From Musa acuminata AAA Group (lineage: Eukaryota > Streptophyta > Magnoliopsida > Zingiberales > Musaceae), in assembly GCF_036884655.1 (NCBI RefSeq), contig NC_088342.1, positions 11,402,001-11,466,000 of the forward strand: a stretch of DNA of 64,000 nt. Direction: 5' to 3'. A program made the translations under genes and the position numbers. Below the pieces are notes generated by a model. The model was not told the DNA's origin and searched no databases. It saw only the letters and a program-made list of their open reading frames with translations. Shown in pieces: positions 10,117-22,700 of this stretch (position 1 is its first letter; the number at the start of each line of letters is the position of its first letter).

Positions 10117-11043
10117 ATGGCTTTCAAGAGGGCTTATCGGTTGTTCGTCCACCGTTGTTTAACGGATTGGACTACACTTATTGGAAAACTTGAATGAGAG
10201 TTTTCTTGATTTCTATGAATTTGGATTTATGAAATATTGTTGAAAAAGGTTTTCAACTTCCCTCTAAACCGATGAACGAATGGTTGGATTTGGAGAAGAA
10301 GTATTTTTCTTTAAACGCAAAGGCTAAGAATGTCTTATTGTGCACTTTGGACAAAAATGAGTTCAATCGGATTTCTACGTGCGAAACAGCTTTTGATATT
10401 TGGTGCACTCTTGAAATCACACATGAAGGCACAAGTAGTGTAAAAGATTCTAAAGTAAATTTTTTGATGCATGATTTCGAGCTTTTTCAAATGAAGCTGA
10501 GCGAAACCATTGTTGACATGTACACTCATTTCACGGATGTCGTCAATGGTTTAAAAGCTCTTGGCAAATATTTCTCGAATTTTGAACTTGTTAGCAAAGT
10601 TTACGATCACTTTCTAAAGCTTGGGAATGAAAAGTAAAGGCGATACAAGAAACAAAAGATTTAAATATTTTTCCACTTGAAGAACTTATCGGCTCATTGA
10701 TGACATATGAAATGGTGCGCAATGCACATGATGAATAAAACAACATTCCAAAGAACATGAAGGATTTGGGACATAGAACATTTGAAGACCACTCGAGCAT
10801 AAGCTCAAGTGATGGTGAACAAGAACTACAAATAAAATTTAAAAAATTAAAGAAACAAAAATTTAAGAACAAAAACAACGGAACTACTTTCTTTGAACGC
10901 AAGAAGAAAAACACAAAGTGGGATGAATCGAGCTCCTCCAAAGACGAGGAGAAAATCAAGAAAGGCAAGGTGACAAACTATGCCTTAACGACATTCAACG
11001 ATGAGGTAATCGAAACCCCCTTAATTTATTTTGAAATTACTTG
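10117..11043 (+). pseudogene. Degenerate gag of Sire-3
   Basis: Recognisable copia gag: NGLDYTYWKT near 10160, LDKNEFNRISTCETAFDIW near 10350-10410, THEGTSSVKDSKVNF, then LEELIGSLMTYEM near 10680. Stops interrupt it at about 10192 and 10635, with a further stop near 10737. The Lys-rich stretch that should carry the CCHC knuckle (compare C277-C290 of Sire-1 gag) has no Cys at all. The last coding-like stretch is VTNYALTTFNDEV ending in a stop at 11041-11043; Sire-5 ends the same way. It could at most make a fragment of capsid protein. Confidence 0.8.
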
Positions 11044-12572
11044 ATGTTTTCCATGATGCATTTTCTTTTTTAGAATAATTATTTTTCTTGAAAATTACAT
11101 ATTATTTTTTTTTTAAAATGCAAGAATATGATCATGCTCGTAATTTTAAAAATTACATGTTTTATGTTAATGGAATACAATGTTAGATTTAAATCTAATG
11201 ATCATATGTATGTTTTTCTTATGAATAAAATTACATGTACTCCTTTTATTTTTCTTGATATTTTATTTAAAGAAGATATTTACTATATAAATCATGTCTT
11301 TTGGTATTAAAATGATTTTATCCTTCATTTCTTTGTATTTACGGCTTGCATGGCTTGAAATGTTTTGAAATGATGTATGCAATACTTATGACAATGATGT
11401 ACATGATGTATTGCATATGATGTGTATCATGAATGCTTTAAATGATGAATGTTTGGTATCATGATCAACATGTTGATAAATGCTTAAAAATTTTAATGTT
11501 TGAGTATCATGTATGATATGCTCATTAATGATGATTGATTTATTTTTTGGTATCATGCATGAAAAATAAGGTTTTTGAAATTGTGTATGTTTTAATTTGA
11601 ATATATAATGATGCACAAATAAGATTGATACTTACCTTTGTCATAATCTGAAAATTGATATAAGGGTCTTCCCTTCTTTTTGACAATGACAAAGGGGGAG
11701 CAAAAATTTCTAGCATGAACATCATGAAAAGAAGCAAACTAGCTAGCTTGCACAATTCAAGACGAAAGCAAAAATTACACTTCTCAAAAGAGAAGAAAGT
11801 GCTATCTTGAACATCACCGATAATTGCTAGTTTGAAATATCAAGAAGAAGCAAAACATGCTAACGTGCACATCTAGCAAACTTGCATATTTCAATAAGCA
11901 AGAGTTGCTTTCTTGAACATCTCTAAATTGCTAGCTTGTATGTTCTAAAATGTTGCTAGCTTGCAAGATGTAGAGCTTGCTATCTTGAACATCTTAAGAA
12001 ACAAAAATTACAAAAGTGCTATCTTGCCTATCTCAAGATGCTAAACATGCTAAACTTGCACTTTGCAACGAAAGCAAAATTGCGAACTCAAACATTGCAA
12101 AGGAAGCAAGAATCATGAGCTTACACAACAAAGCTATCTTGCATTAGCTTTCGAAATCTTTGCTAGCTTGTATGTAGTAAAACTTGCATATCATAAAAAT
12201 TACTAGCTTGTAGTCTAAAGAGAAGCAAACAATTGCTATCTCATGAAAAGCAAACATGCTAAACTTGCACATATTTAATTGCTAGATTGCATGATGATAA
12301 AACTTGATATTATGTTTTTTATGCAAAGAGTTGAACTTATATCACAAACACATTAGAGTTGGAACTTCTCCTTTTTGTTGATGACAAAGGGGTAGAAGTG
12401 TGATGTTATGCATAAGTTCATGATGACATGTTGCAAGTATTCATGATGAATATTGCAATGACTTGAATTCAGTTTGAATTCAAGGTTCTATCATTATAGC
12501 ATATTGATAGGGGGAGTTTGTTTAAACTGCGGGAGTTAAAGTTAACTCCGTCATCAAGTGGTTGTCATCATC
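11044..12572 (+). other. 3' non-coding region of Sire-3
   Basis: 1.5 kb, AT-rich, without a real ORF. Contains polypurine-like blocks GACAAAGGGGGAG (11688-11700), GACAAAGGGGTAGAAG (12383-12398) and AGGGGGAG (12509-12516) ahead of the true tract. Between about 11720 and 12300 there is a degenerate repeat built on GCTAGCTTGCA and GCTATCTTG. The same layout is in Sire-5 (46004-48496) and, inverted, in Sire-7. Confidence 0.72.
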
Positions 12573-12586
12573 AAAAAGGGGGAAAT
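12573..12586 (+). other. Polypurine tract of Sire-3
   Basis: AAAAAGGGGGAAAT immediately before the TGTTGAATC start of the 3' LTR. Confidence 0.87.
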
Positions 12587-14310
12587 TGTTGAATCTCATA
12601 TTTTGATGATAAAACCACTTGATATATGTTTATGATTTAATCTGTGTTTTGAGTGACGCAGGATGCTTCAATCAGGATGAGACAATTAAAGCAGGAAAAA
12701 TCATATTGTGTCGGAGGAACATGTCAGAAGATTGGACGTCAGGCCGGTGGATTGGTCGACGTATCGACAGAAGGCTTCGGGCCGTGGACTCGGGCATCAG
12801 GCTAAGAAGAGCGGGTATTGCACCAAGGATATCGAAGTTACAGAGTCAACTAGCCGATTGGGCAATAGGCCACAGGAGAGGACGATGCGCCGAAGAATCA
12901 GACAAAGCGTCGAGGGACCAATGACATGCCGGACAACTTGGTTAATTGCTTAGGATTAATTGTCTCAATTGAAATTTTATTTTACATGTGCAGGATTAAC
13001 TACGATGGAAGTAAGACATGCAGCAGAAGTTGCTCCAAAGTCAAGACTATGATCACGTTGGGAGTTCGAGAGTTCGACGGAAGTCCGAACGGTCGTCGGA
13101 GGTTCTAGGGAACAAATCCGAGAAGTCCAGGAACTTGCCAAAAGAAGCTCATCGGAATTGGCCAAGTGGACTGTCGCAAGTCCAGAAGTTTGCCAGAAGT
13201 CCGCAGGAGCATCACCAAGGGCTCATCGGATGATCGACGGAAGTTCGCCGGAAGCTCGCTAGAAGAAGCGATTGATGCATCGGAGCAAGTTGCAGTAAAT
13301 GTCTTAAGAAATATCGTAGTTAGCATGATGATTAAGTTAGAAATGGGAGGTGATCCCATTAACTTAATCTTGGGGCAATTAGGCCCTTGACAGACCCAAA
13401 TTGGGCCGAATGGATCAGCCCATTCAGACCCAGATTTTTTGGCCAGCGGTGGCACCGCTTGGGTCGGCGGTGGCACCACCTGGGTCGGCGGTGGCACCAC
13501 CCAGGGCTTAGTCTCCGAGCTAGGCTAGGCGGTGGAACCGCTTGAGCTCGGTCTCCGAGCTCTGCCAAGCGGTGCAACCGCCCTAGTCAGGCGGTGGCAC
13601 CGCTTGGGCTCAGTCTCTGAGCGAGACTGGGTGGTGCAACTGCCCCTGTTAGACGGTGGCACCGCCAGAACTCGGTCTCCGAGCTCTGTCAGGCGGTTGT
13701 ACCGCCCCAATCTGGCGGTAGTACCGCCAAGACCCCGGAATTCCGGGAGATGACAGTTTTGAGCTCCAAATTCAAACTGGTTTGGGGCCTATAAATACCC
13801 CTCTCATCCCTGGTTAATTCACACAAGCACAAAGAGATTAAAAGAGAGAAAACGTTATTGCAATCTCTAGAATTTTCCTCCTCTAAATTCTAAGTGTTAG
13901 AATTCTGTTTAGAGAGGAGAGTGAGTGCTTGTAAGGGTTGTCTCCTAAACCCAGTAAAAGGAGAAGAGGGGTGTAAGAATGAGGTTGATCTTCGCTTAGT
14001 AAAGGAAGATCATTAGTGGATGCCGGTGGCCTTGACGGAAGAGGAATCGGAGGAGTGGATGTAGGTCATTATTGACTGAACCACTATAATCTCCCGTCTT
14101 CTCTGGTTTGCATTTTATTTCCTGCTATTACCTTACTACAAACCCCTTCAATAGCTTACTGCCTTCAATATATTTACGTATGCTTTCAAGTTAAGTTTTT
14201 GTAATCGGTTTTACGTCGGAAACAGTTTTTATCGTATGAGAGATTTGACGAAGTTGACATTTTTATCCGCTGCACTAATTCACCCCCCCCTAGTGCCCTT
14301 GATCCTAACA
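12587..14310 (+). repeat. 3' LTR of Sire-3 (1724 bp)
   Basis: TGTTGAATC at 12587 to CCTAACA at 14310, followed by the TGTTC target duplication and Sire-2 integrase sequence. It carries about nine GGCGGT-N3-ACCGCC-like palindromes in 13446-13728, interleaved with the perfect inverted repeat GAGCTCGGTCTCCGAGCTC at 13543-13561. Confidence 0.92.
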
Positions 14311-14315
14311 TGTTC

Positions 14316-15250
14316 AACATAGTTCTTGCTATTTCTTGTAAAGTAGGAAAATTATGGTTGTATCCATTAGATTCACAAAAGTTTAAAAAATCATGATTTT
14401 GAAATTCGTCACTATGATCACTCCGAATTGATGAAATCATAAAGCTTTTTTTTATTTTGAACAAGTTTACAAAACTTAGAAAAATACCTAAAGCAATCAC
14501 TTTTGTGTGCCAAAAAGTATGTTCAAGTGTATCTATTATAATCGTTCACAATTACAAAGGCATATATTTGCTATCTCCTAGACTTGATGTATCAATTGGT
14601 CCAAATAAATCCATATGGATCAATTGCAATGGTCTAGAGTTGCTTATTTGATTCTTTGGTTTGAAACTACCTTTTATTTGTTTTCTTAGTTGACATGTAT
14701 TACACACATCGTCTTTAACGAACTTATGTTAGGAATACCTCTTACAAGATTTTTAGATGAGATTTGAGAGATTAGTTTCATGCTAGCATGACCTAATCTT
14801 CTATGCCAAAGCCAAGCATCGTCATTCAAAACCGAAAAATACATTTCATTATAAAGATCATCAATGTTAATAGTGTATACATTATTTTATTTTAGGGCAA
14901 TCATAGATGTGTTTTTGTGTGATTTTCAATAATGATTCAAATCTAATGATGTATCCTTTATCACACAATTGACTAATGCTCAAAAGATTATGCTTTAAGC
15001 CATAAACCAACAATACATCTTCAATCAAAAAGTTAGATTTGTTACCTATGGTTCCTTTGCCAATGATTTTACCCTTATTGTTGTCTCCGAAGGTAACATA
15101 CCCTTCGTCTAGGCTAGTGAGCTTAGAGAATTAAGATGGATCTCTGGTCATGTGCCTTGAGCATCCACTATCAAGGTACCATCTCTTGCTCCTAGTTTGT
15201 GATGGTAAACATTTTTATAAAAAAAGATAATCTTTAGATACCTATTTGAC
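14316..15250 (-). pseudogene. Integrase core and protease of Sire-2
   Basis: Continuation of Sire-2 after Sire-3. On the minus strand: the protease region (TGDPS-like block near 15140 with GYVTFGDNNKGKI near 15080), an RRLGH zinc-domain block near 14800, MDLFGP-like wording near 14610 and RSDHSDEFQNHDF near 14420. A deletion near 14340-14350 relative to Sire-1 removes the stretch that would hold the catalytic Glu (NGVVERKN). The Gly-Gly after the second Asp is also altered, so integrase is inactive on two counts. Confidence 0.78.
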
Positions 15251-16754
15251 TTTGGGTGCCTAAAAAATCAATTGACTTAACTTATCATTTTGTATGGAGT
15301 TCTTTACGGTTCCTTTAGGAACCCAAATCAATTTGTGTAGATTACATCTCTTAAACGGACATTGATAAGTAATATGTTCAAATTTGTAACAAAAGTTACA
15401 TTTATTTCGGGGTGAAACATGTAAAGTTAGACCTTTAACAAAGATGGTTGGATTTTTATGAGTGTTACTCACAAAGCCGATTCCATCTCTTCTATGAACA
15501 TGATTCTTACTTGCAAGAATCATGTTTAAGGATTTTCTATCTATTTCAAATTTTTCTAAGGTTTCATGTAGTTGTAAATTCTTCATCACATTTTGTGCTA
15601 GGAGCTAAACTATCATTATGCTCAATTTTTAATCTATCAAAATCACTAACAAAAGAAGCATACTTTTTTTTAACAATTTATATTTTTTACTAACTAATTT
15701 ACATTCATCAAATAAATCATGAAAAACACATAGTAATTCATCAAAAGATAAATTTACATCTAATGAATTGCTTACCTCATCTCCGATAGCCATTAGTGTA
15801 TAATGAGAAATTTGCTCTGTGTTGGCTGGCTTCTCTTCTTCAGATGCACTTGAGTCATTCCAAGTTGCTTTAAGAGCCTTCTTCTTCTTTGCTTGGGGAC
15901 ATTCGCTTTTGAAATATCCTGGCCTTTTGCATTCGTAGCATATAACTTATACTTTCTTGGGTTCAATTTTATTTTTAGTGTTATTTTTAAATTTATTCAT
16001 TTTTATAAATTTTTTGAACTTTCTTGTCAAGAGTGCCAAGTTATCATCAATGTCCTTATCACTTGAATTTTCTTTCAAGTAGTCTTCATGAGTTCTTAGT
16101 GCCATATCCTTCTTGTTCTTTGGAAGGTTGTTCTCAAGCTCTTCATGAGCGTTGCAAATCATCTCATAGGTCATTAGTGACATGATAAGTTCTTTGATAG
16201 GAAAGTTATTTAAATCATTGGCCTCTTGAATGATCGTTACTTTAGGGCCCTAACTCTTTGGAAGGGATCTCAAGATTTTATTAACAAGTTCAAAGTTCGA
16301 AAAATATTTGTCAAGAGTTTTTAAACTATTGACGATATCCGTAAAATAGGTGTACATGTCGACAATAGTTTCGCAACAATTCATAAGTATAAACTAAAAA
16401 ATTTATCTTTGACTCCATTACTCTACTAGTGCCTTCATGAGTGATTTTGAGTGTGTGCCAAATTTCAAAAACCATTTCACAAACAGACACTCGATTGAAC
16501 TCGTTTTTATCTAAAGCACAAAACAAGGCATTCATATCCTTGGCATTTAAAGAGAAAGTCTTCTTCTCTAACTCATTCCAATTATTCATTAGAAGAGAAG
16601 ACTTTTGAAAGTCATTTTCCATAAGGTTCCATAACTCAAAATCCATTGAAATTAGAAAAATCCTCATTCTAGTCTTCCAATATGTGTAATTCGTTCCATT
16701 AAACATGGGTGGACATGTAATTGAATAACCCTCTTGATTACCGGCAAAAGCCAT
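15251..16754 (-). pseudogene. gag and second knuckle region of Sire-2
   Basis: gag begins at ATG 16754 (MAFAGNQEGYSITCPPMFNG). The N-terminal domain is open to about 16326. Later pieces are visible as SLMTYEMICNAHEELE (16180) and the first CCHC region near 15920-15950. The downstream knuckle CNFCYKFEHITYQC (near 15390) has lost spacing and residues, and the surrounding frame is 15589-15260. Frameshifts separate the pieces. Unlike Sire-1 and Sire-6, no TAA is apparent at the gag/protease boundary. Confidence 0.78.
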
Positions 16755-16780
16755 CTCTCTTTGGTTTTAAACCAAATCGA

Positions 16781-16792
16781 GCTCTAATACCA
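16781..16792 (-). other. Primer-binding site of Sire-2
   Basis: The minus strand reads TGGTATTAGAGC, one transition away from the usual TGGTATCAGAGC, next to the LTR end at 16795. Confidence 0.8.
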
Positions 16793-16794
16793 AT

Positions 16795-18086
16795 TGTTAG
16801 GATCAAGTCGGCACTAAGAGGGGGGGGGGGGGGGGGGGGGGGTGAATTAGTGCAGTGGATAAAAAGCGTTAGTTTAAAAAATTTCGTACGTTAAAATAAA
16901 AACCGATCTAGGAAGATAGCTTGAAAGTATGTTTGTTTATAAGAGTAGTAAAAGCCAAGTAAGGAGGAAGTAAAGCAATTGTAGAGTAAGTAAATGACAA
17001 TAATAGAAATGCAAATCAGAATTTATAGTGGTTCGGTCGTTGTGACCTACATCCACTTCCGATTTCTCCTTCGTTGAGGTCACCGACGTCCACTAATGGT
17101 CTTCCTTCAATAGGCGAAGACCAACCACCTCTTTATAGTAGTTTCTCCTTTTCATGGGTTTAGGAGATAACCCTTACAAGCCTCACACATCTCTTGAATG
17201 ATTACAAATCTAAGGAGAGAGAGGAGGAGAACTCTTCTCACTTTTACAACACTTTTAACACCCCAACACTTATAAATTTTCAACACTTTGATTGCACTTT
17301 AGTTACCCTTTCATGCATAAAAGGGTGGGGTATTTATAGGCCCCAATAGCTTCAGAGTTGGAGCCAAAAAGTGTCACATCTCCGGATTTCGGGATACTGG
17401 CGATACCATCGCCTGACACTCTGACATTGGGCGGTATGACCGCCTGACAGAGCTCGAAGATCGAGCTCCGATAGTACCACTGCTTGATAGGAGTGGTACC
17501 ACTGCCTGGCAGCATTAACTGTTAGTGGTACCACTGCCCAGACCACCTGGGAGACTGAGTCACCAGGCGGTGCCACCGCCGGCCTTGACTTCAAGTGCTG
17601 AATGGGCTGTTCAACCAACCCAATTTAACCCTATTAAGGGCCCAGTTGGCCCCTAACTAAGTTAGTGGGATGACCTCCCAATCCTAACTCAACTTAGGGT
17701 CTAATTATGATAATTTAAGACATTAACTAAGTAGTCTTGGTCCGATATGTCAATTGTTCTTCCGACGAACTTTCGACAATCTCTCGGCAATGTTCCAGCG
17801 GACTCCTGGCAAGCTCCTGGACTTTACGACGATCTTCTTGGCGAGTTATGATAAGCTTCTTTAGCAAGCTCCTGGACTTCTCGATCAATTCCGACATAAC
17901 TTCCGATGAACGTTTGGAATTTCGTCGAACTCTCGAACTCCCAAAGAAATCTCGATCTTGACTCCGGCCTAACATCTGCTTTATGCCTTACCGCTATCAT
18001 AGTTAATCTTGCACACTTTTCTCAATATATAGATTAGATCAAATAATTTACCAATTGATTTCATCGTCAAAATCTTAGATTCAACA
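16795..18086 (-). repeat. 5' LTR of Sire-2 (1292 bp)
   Basis: Plus-strand limits TGTTAGG (16795) and TTCAACA (18086). Contains the U5 hairpin with a run of more than 20 G (16811-16853), a TATA box read as TATAAATA on the minus strand (17331-17338), and a palindrome array at 17399-17580. It is the short LTR subtype, like Sire-1 and Sire-6. Its outer edge joins P450 coding sequence. Confidence 0.9.
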
Positions 18087-18178
18087 AGATCGACACCGAA
18101 AACCAAGTAGGAAGTGGCATCAAAGGTCAACCTAAGGAACACATCTTGCAAGTCCACGATCGCCCTTCATTGCGTAAC
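18087..18178 (-). pseudogene. CYP96-type cytochrome P450, third fragment
   Basis: On the minus strand this reads AIVDLQDVFLRLTFDATSY followed by LVFGVD, the segment CYP96-family fatty acid/alkane hydroxylases have after the region around the C-helix. It continues the frame of the second fragment (30830-31075): removing Ang-1 and one copy of its GTAAC/GTGAC duplication joins MDEVT to QxRAIVDLQDV in frame. An in-frame TGA lies at 18167-18169. The left end is the Sire-2 insertion; the C-terminal half, with the haem-binding Cys loop, is not in the window. P450s of this family act in the ER membrane on wax/cuticle lipids in Arabidopsis; the role here is by analogy. Confidence 0.8.
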
Positions 18179-19751
18179 TGTTGGAAAATCTTGGGGGTGA
18201 CCTCATATGCGCAACGGAAGAACAGAAAACAAAATATACAATTCCCAAAGATATATTCATCGTCATACGAAGATTGGTGCGCAAAAAATCCGCAGAATAG
18301 AAAATCACATGTGAGATAGATTGTGTTACCTAGGGAGGTCGTATATCCCTAAATCCCTACATATCTCTAGGAGAGGGTGAAGGAGGTCAAGCGCCCTCCT
18401 CTCTAGCGGTGATCCACACAGCAAGGTTGCGATGATGCTCCTCAAAACTCCAGGCCTACTCTGAGGTTGAGAGGGGGAGGAGAATAGGAGAGGAAGCAAA
18501 AGCTCTAGCCTATAAACTATTGAAGCCCTCCTATTTATAGAGGTCCCATGTCAACTTAACCCAAATGGATCATCCCCTATTGGGTATTGAATCTCCATCC
18601 AACTGCCCAATCCTCTTCGATTAGTGGATCTCTATCCAATAATCTCTCATAGGCTCTTATTGGATCTTATCCATAGGATCCAATAATTCAGGGGCTTATT
18701 AGATATCCAATAAGATAAGAGCTCCAGTTGATATCTCATATTCGAACCTTTACTCATCGTAATGCCTACCATATGTGTGTGACCCTCTAGGCCCAATATC
18801 GAGCTGGCCGTGAGTCATACCTGTCAGAACTTCTTCTGGCGTAGTGAATTATTATCTCCATAATAATTCACTCGACTCATCGACTACGAACATACTAGGC
18901 CACTATGCCGCAATCGCTAGACGATATAGGGGAATCCAATACATTGGACCTATATATTCTTAGTTACCATGTGCCTATAGTCCATCATCCATCTAATATC
19001 CCAGAGACCATATACCGGGCATAGTGCTATCAAACCCATACGGTTTCTACTCGAGTCTCACTCTAATTGGATTCTCCCGGAGAACTCATTCTCTCTCAAT
19101 CCAAATAACCCTAGCGAGGGATTTGTTTGAGCAAGAATATATGGGACATTCCTCTCATGACACCGAGAGTGGATGATCATCTACTGACACTCAATAGTCC
19201 TCATAAGATTGACTACCACTCCCGATAATCAATTGTGCTAGATCTGGGACATCCAAACCTATAAGTTTGGTATCAAAGAGTGGAGCACTCATACAAGACA
19301 TCCTTGGTGTCTCAAGTCTAAGGACCAGATATACCACTAGGACTACGGAATCATTGTCTAACAATAAGGCATCATCAACCATTCAGCATTTCGTAAGTGG
19401 ATCAATTAGTGAACTCATTTCCCAATGAGCACTTGTATTGTATCCCTATTGTCCCCACACGAGCAGCTATGAGACCAGCTGTATCCATCATATAGATGGG
19501 TATATAACACACCAGTCTATCTAGTTATCTCGATGTCTCTCTCGAGTAGCTTATGACCGAGATTATTTAGGATCTGTGTTTAAACGTGAATTGGTCTCAT
19601 TATCGTGATCTCATCACAATCCGATTATATATATATGCAACAAGCAATATAAAGTGATAAATGCCAAAATATAATAAGCAAAAAAGATTGCGTGTCAAGT
19701 CACACCTGCCATCACTCACGTGAATGGCTTGTAGGGCACATATGACTAGCA
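18179..19751 (-). repeat. 3' LTR of Ang-1 (1573 bp)
   Basis: Plus-strand limits TGTTGGAAAATC (18179) and TATGACTAGCA (19751). The last 230 bases match 30476-30829 in the same orientation. The stretch next to it, 19752-19766, reads GGTCAAGTGGGATAT on the minus strand and is the probable polypurine tract. Confidence 0.82.
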
Positions 19752-19779
19752 ATATCCCACTTGACCTAAAGCCAATCAT

Positions 19780-22700
19780 CTATATGTTTGATCCCATCAG
19801 ACCCCTGTGACGCTCAAAGACAATTTGAGACAATGGCTTTGTTAGTAGATCTACAATGTTATCTTCGGATGGAACTCTTTCCACTACTACATATCCTCGG
19901 GTCACGATCTCTTTGATCAGGTGGAACCTCGTTAGAACATGCTTAGATTTTTTGTGAGACCTGGGTTCCCTCATTTGAGCAATCGCCCCATTGTTATCGT
20001 AATATAAGGGAATCTACTCCTCGCTATCTAGCACGACTCCTAGATCTATGATGAACTTCTTCATCCAGACTCCCTCTTTTGCTACCTCTATTGCAGCAAT
20101 GTACTCTGCCTTTATGGTCAAGTCAGCAGTAGTATCTTGCTTGAAACTTTTCCAACACATTGCTCCTCCATTCATGGTGTACACATACCCCGAATTCGAC
20201 TTGCTATCATCGACATTAGACTAAAAACTCTAGTCCGTGTAGCCTTCAACCCTGAGGCTACTACCTCCATATAATAGTAAAAGATCCTTAGTTCTTCTCT
20301 AGTACTTAGGGATATACTTTATTGCTTTCCAGTGCTCCAAGCCTGGATTCGCCTAATACCTGCTCATGACACTCAAAGCATGCGCTATATCAGGCCTAGT
20401 ACATAGCATGTCATACATGATAGACCCTATTGCTGATGCATAGGGAATCCTATCCATATTCACCCTTTCTTCAGAAGTCTTTGGGGACATACTCCTAGAA
20501 AGCGATATCTCATGTCTCATCGGTATGAGACCTCTCTTGAAATTTTTCATGCCAAACCTTTTGACAATAGTGCCTATGTACTTGGATTAGGACAAGCCAA
20601 GCATCATCTTGGATCTATCTATATAGATTTGAATCACCAAGATATAAGATGCTTCCCCTAAGTCCTTCATGGAGAAGTATCTAAATAACTAAGTCTTTAC
20701 TCTGGATAGCATTCCTACATCATTCCCAATGATCAGGATGTCATCCACATATAACACCAAGAAGGTGATAGCGCTCCCACTTATCCTTCCTGTACACACA
20801 AGGCTCATCTTCGTTCTTAACAAAGTTATAAGATTTAATTGCCTCATCAAATCTTATGTTCTAACTTCGGGAAGCTTGCTTCAGTCCATAAATGGATCTA
20901 AGTAACCTGCACACCTTATCTGGGTAGTCTTTGGACATGAATCACATAGGCTGTATCATATACTCCTCCTCAAGGTTGCTATTGAGGAATGTAATTTTTT
21001 TATAGTGTGCTGCAATAACTAATAGAATTCGAATGGATTTTAGCATGGTTATAAGTGATAAGGTTTCATCATAGTCAATATATTGCCTTTGATGATACCT
21101 TTTAGGCACTACTAGCCTTGCTTTATAGGTCTCTATCTTTCCATCTACTATGATCTTTTTCTTAAAGATCCACTTGCAACTGATGGGTACAATACCCTCG
21201 GGCTTATCGACTAGGTTCCAAATCTTGTTAGAGTACATGAAATCCATCTCAGAATTCATGGCTTCTTGCCACTTCTCAGAATCTATACTCATAATAGCCT
21301 CTTTGTAGGTTTGATGATCAATATCCTCAACATCCTCTCCTCCAATATGTCCCACATATCTCTCATGAGGATGAGATACTCTGCCGAACCTACATAAAGT
21401 CGAAACTTGTGTGTTAGGTACCTGAATAGACTCGGGCTGTAGAGTGGTGCTTGAGCTAGGTTCTCTAACCTCGCTCAACTCTATCATGCTCCCACTATCT
21501 CTGCCAAGAATGTATTCCTTCTTAAGGAACACTGCTCTATTAGCTACAAAGACCTTTTGGTCCTCAAGATGATAAAAATAATACCCACAAGTTTTCTTGG
21601 GGTATCTCACGAACTTACACCATTCCATCCTTGATTCCAACTTATCAGGGTTGTGACTTTTAACGTGGGCAGGGTAGCCCCAAATCTTAACAACCTTAAG
21701 GTCGGGTTTCTTCCATTTCTATATCTCATATGGTGTAGACACTACCAACTTAGTTGAAACTGTGTTCAGAAGGTAAGCTGCAATCTCTAGGACATATCCC
21801 TAGAATGAGATGGGTAGGTCAGTGAAACTTATCATGGACTATACTATGTCTAACAGCATATGATTCCTCCTTTTAGATACACCATTGAGCTGAGGTGTAT
21901 TAGGAGGTGTCTATTGGGATAGAATCCCATGGTCCTTAAGGAACTGGGTAAACTTTGTACTTAAGTACTCACCTCCTCGATATGATCGAAGAGTCTTGAT
22001 ACTCTTTCCAGTCTGGTTCTCCACGTCATTCTTATACTCTAAAAATCTCTCAAAAGCATCAGACTTGTACTTCATTAAGTATATATGTCGATACCTTGAG
22101 AAATCATCAGTAAAGGTAATGAAGTAGGAGTAACCACTAATGGCATGAGTTGACATGGGTCCACATACATCACTATGTACGAGTTCTAGTAGTTCAGTGG
22201 CTCTTTCTCCAGTTCTGCTAAATGGAGAGTTGGTCAGTTTTCCACGAAGGCAAGGCTCGCAGGTTACATATGACTCATAGTCGAATGGATCTAAATATCC
22301 ATCCTTTAGCAACTTTTGAATTCTTTCCTCATGGATGTGACCTAGCCTACAATGCCACAGGTATCACTGTTCATCTCATCTCATTTTCTCTTGGACATAC
22401 TTACATTCATGATATGTGGAGTAGTGTCTAGCATAACTAAACCATTATTCAATGTTCCTCTCGTGATGATCTCATCATCTATTAATATTGAACAATCATT
22501 ATTCTCAAAAACTAATTTTTATCCGCTGACTATCAAACATGAAATAGAAATAATATTTTTGATAATAGAAGGAACAAAATAATATGTATCCAATGCAATA
22601 ATATCTCCACCAAGCAGATGTAGGGTGACCTCGCCAATAGCTACTACAACAACTTTTGTTACATTGCCTATCTTGAGGTACATCTCGCCTCTCGCTAGTC

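Larger units (their letters stand above)
8387..14310 (+). mobile_element. Sire-3: pol-less Sirevirus derivative
   Basis: Complete element with LTRs at 8387-10056 and 12587-14310, flanked by the perfect pentamer TGTTC (8382-8386 and 14311-14315), and inserted in Sire-2 integrase. The internal region is only 2.5 kb: primer-binding site, a damaged gag ending near 11043, then AT-rich non-coding sequence and a polypurine tract. Protease, integrase, RT and RNase H are all absent. Sire-5 has the same design and the same LTR subtype, which argues for a mobilised non-autonomous family, not a one-off deletion. Confidence 0.92.
7656..18086 (-). mobile_element. Sire-2: old Sirevirus-like element, host of Sire-1 and Sire-3
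   Basis: Its own sequence is 7656-8386 and 14316-18086; everything between is Sire-3, and its left part is cut off by Sire-1. In element order it has a 5' LTR (16795-18086), a primer-binding site, gag, protease, integrase, and then part of the integrase tail and RT. Its right end abuts P450 coding sequence at 18087, so it is one of three elements that broke that gene. The flanking pentamer is AGATC (18087-18091); the partner copy is outside the window. Many stops and deletions indicate age. Confidence 0.85.
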
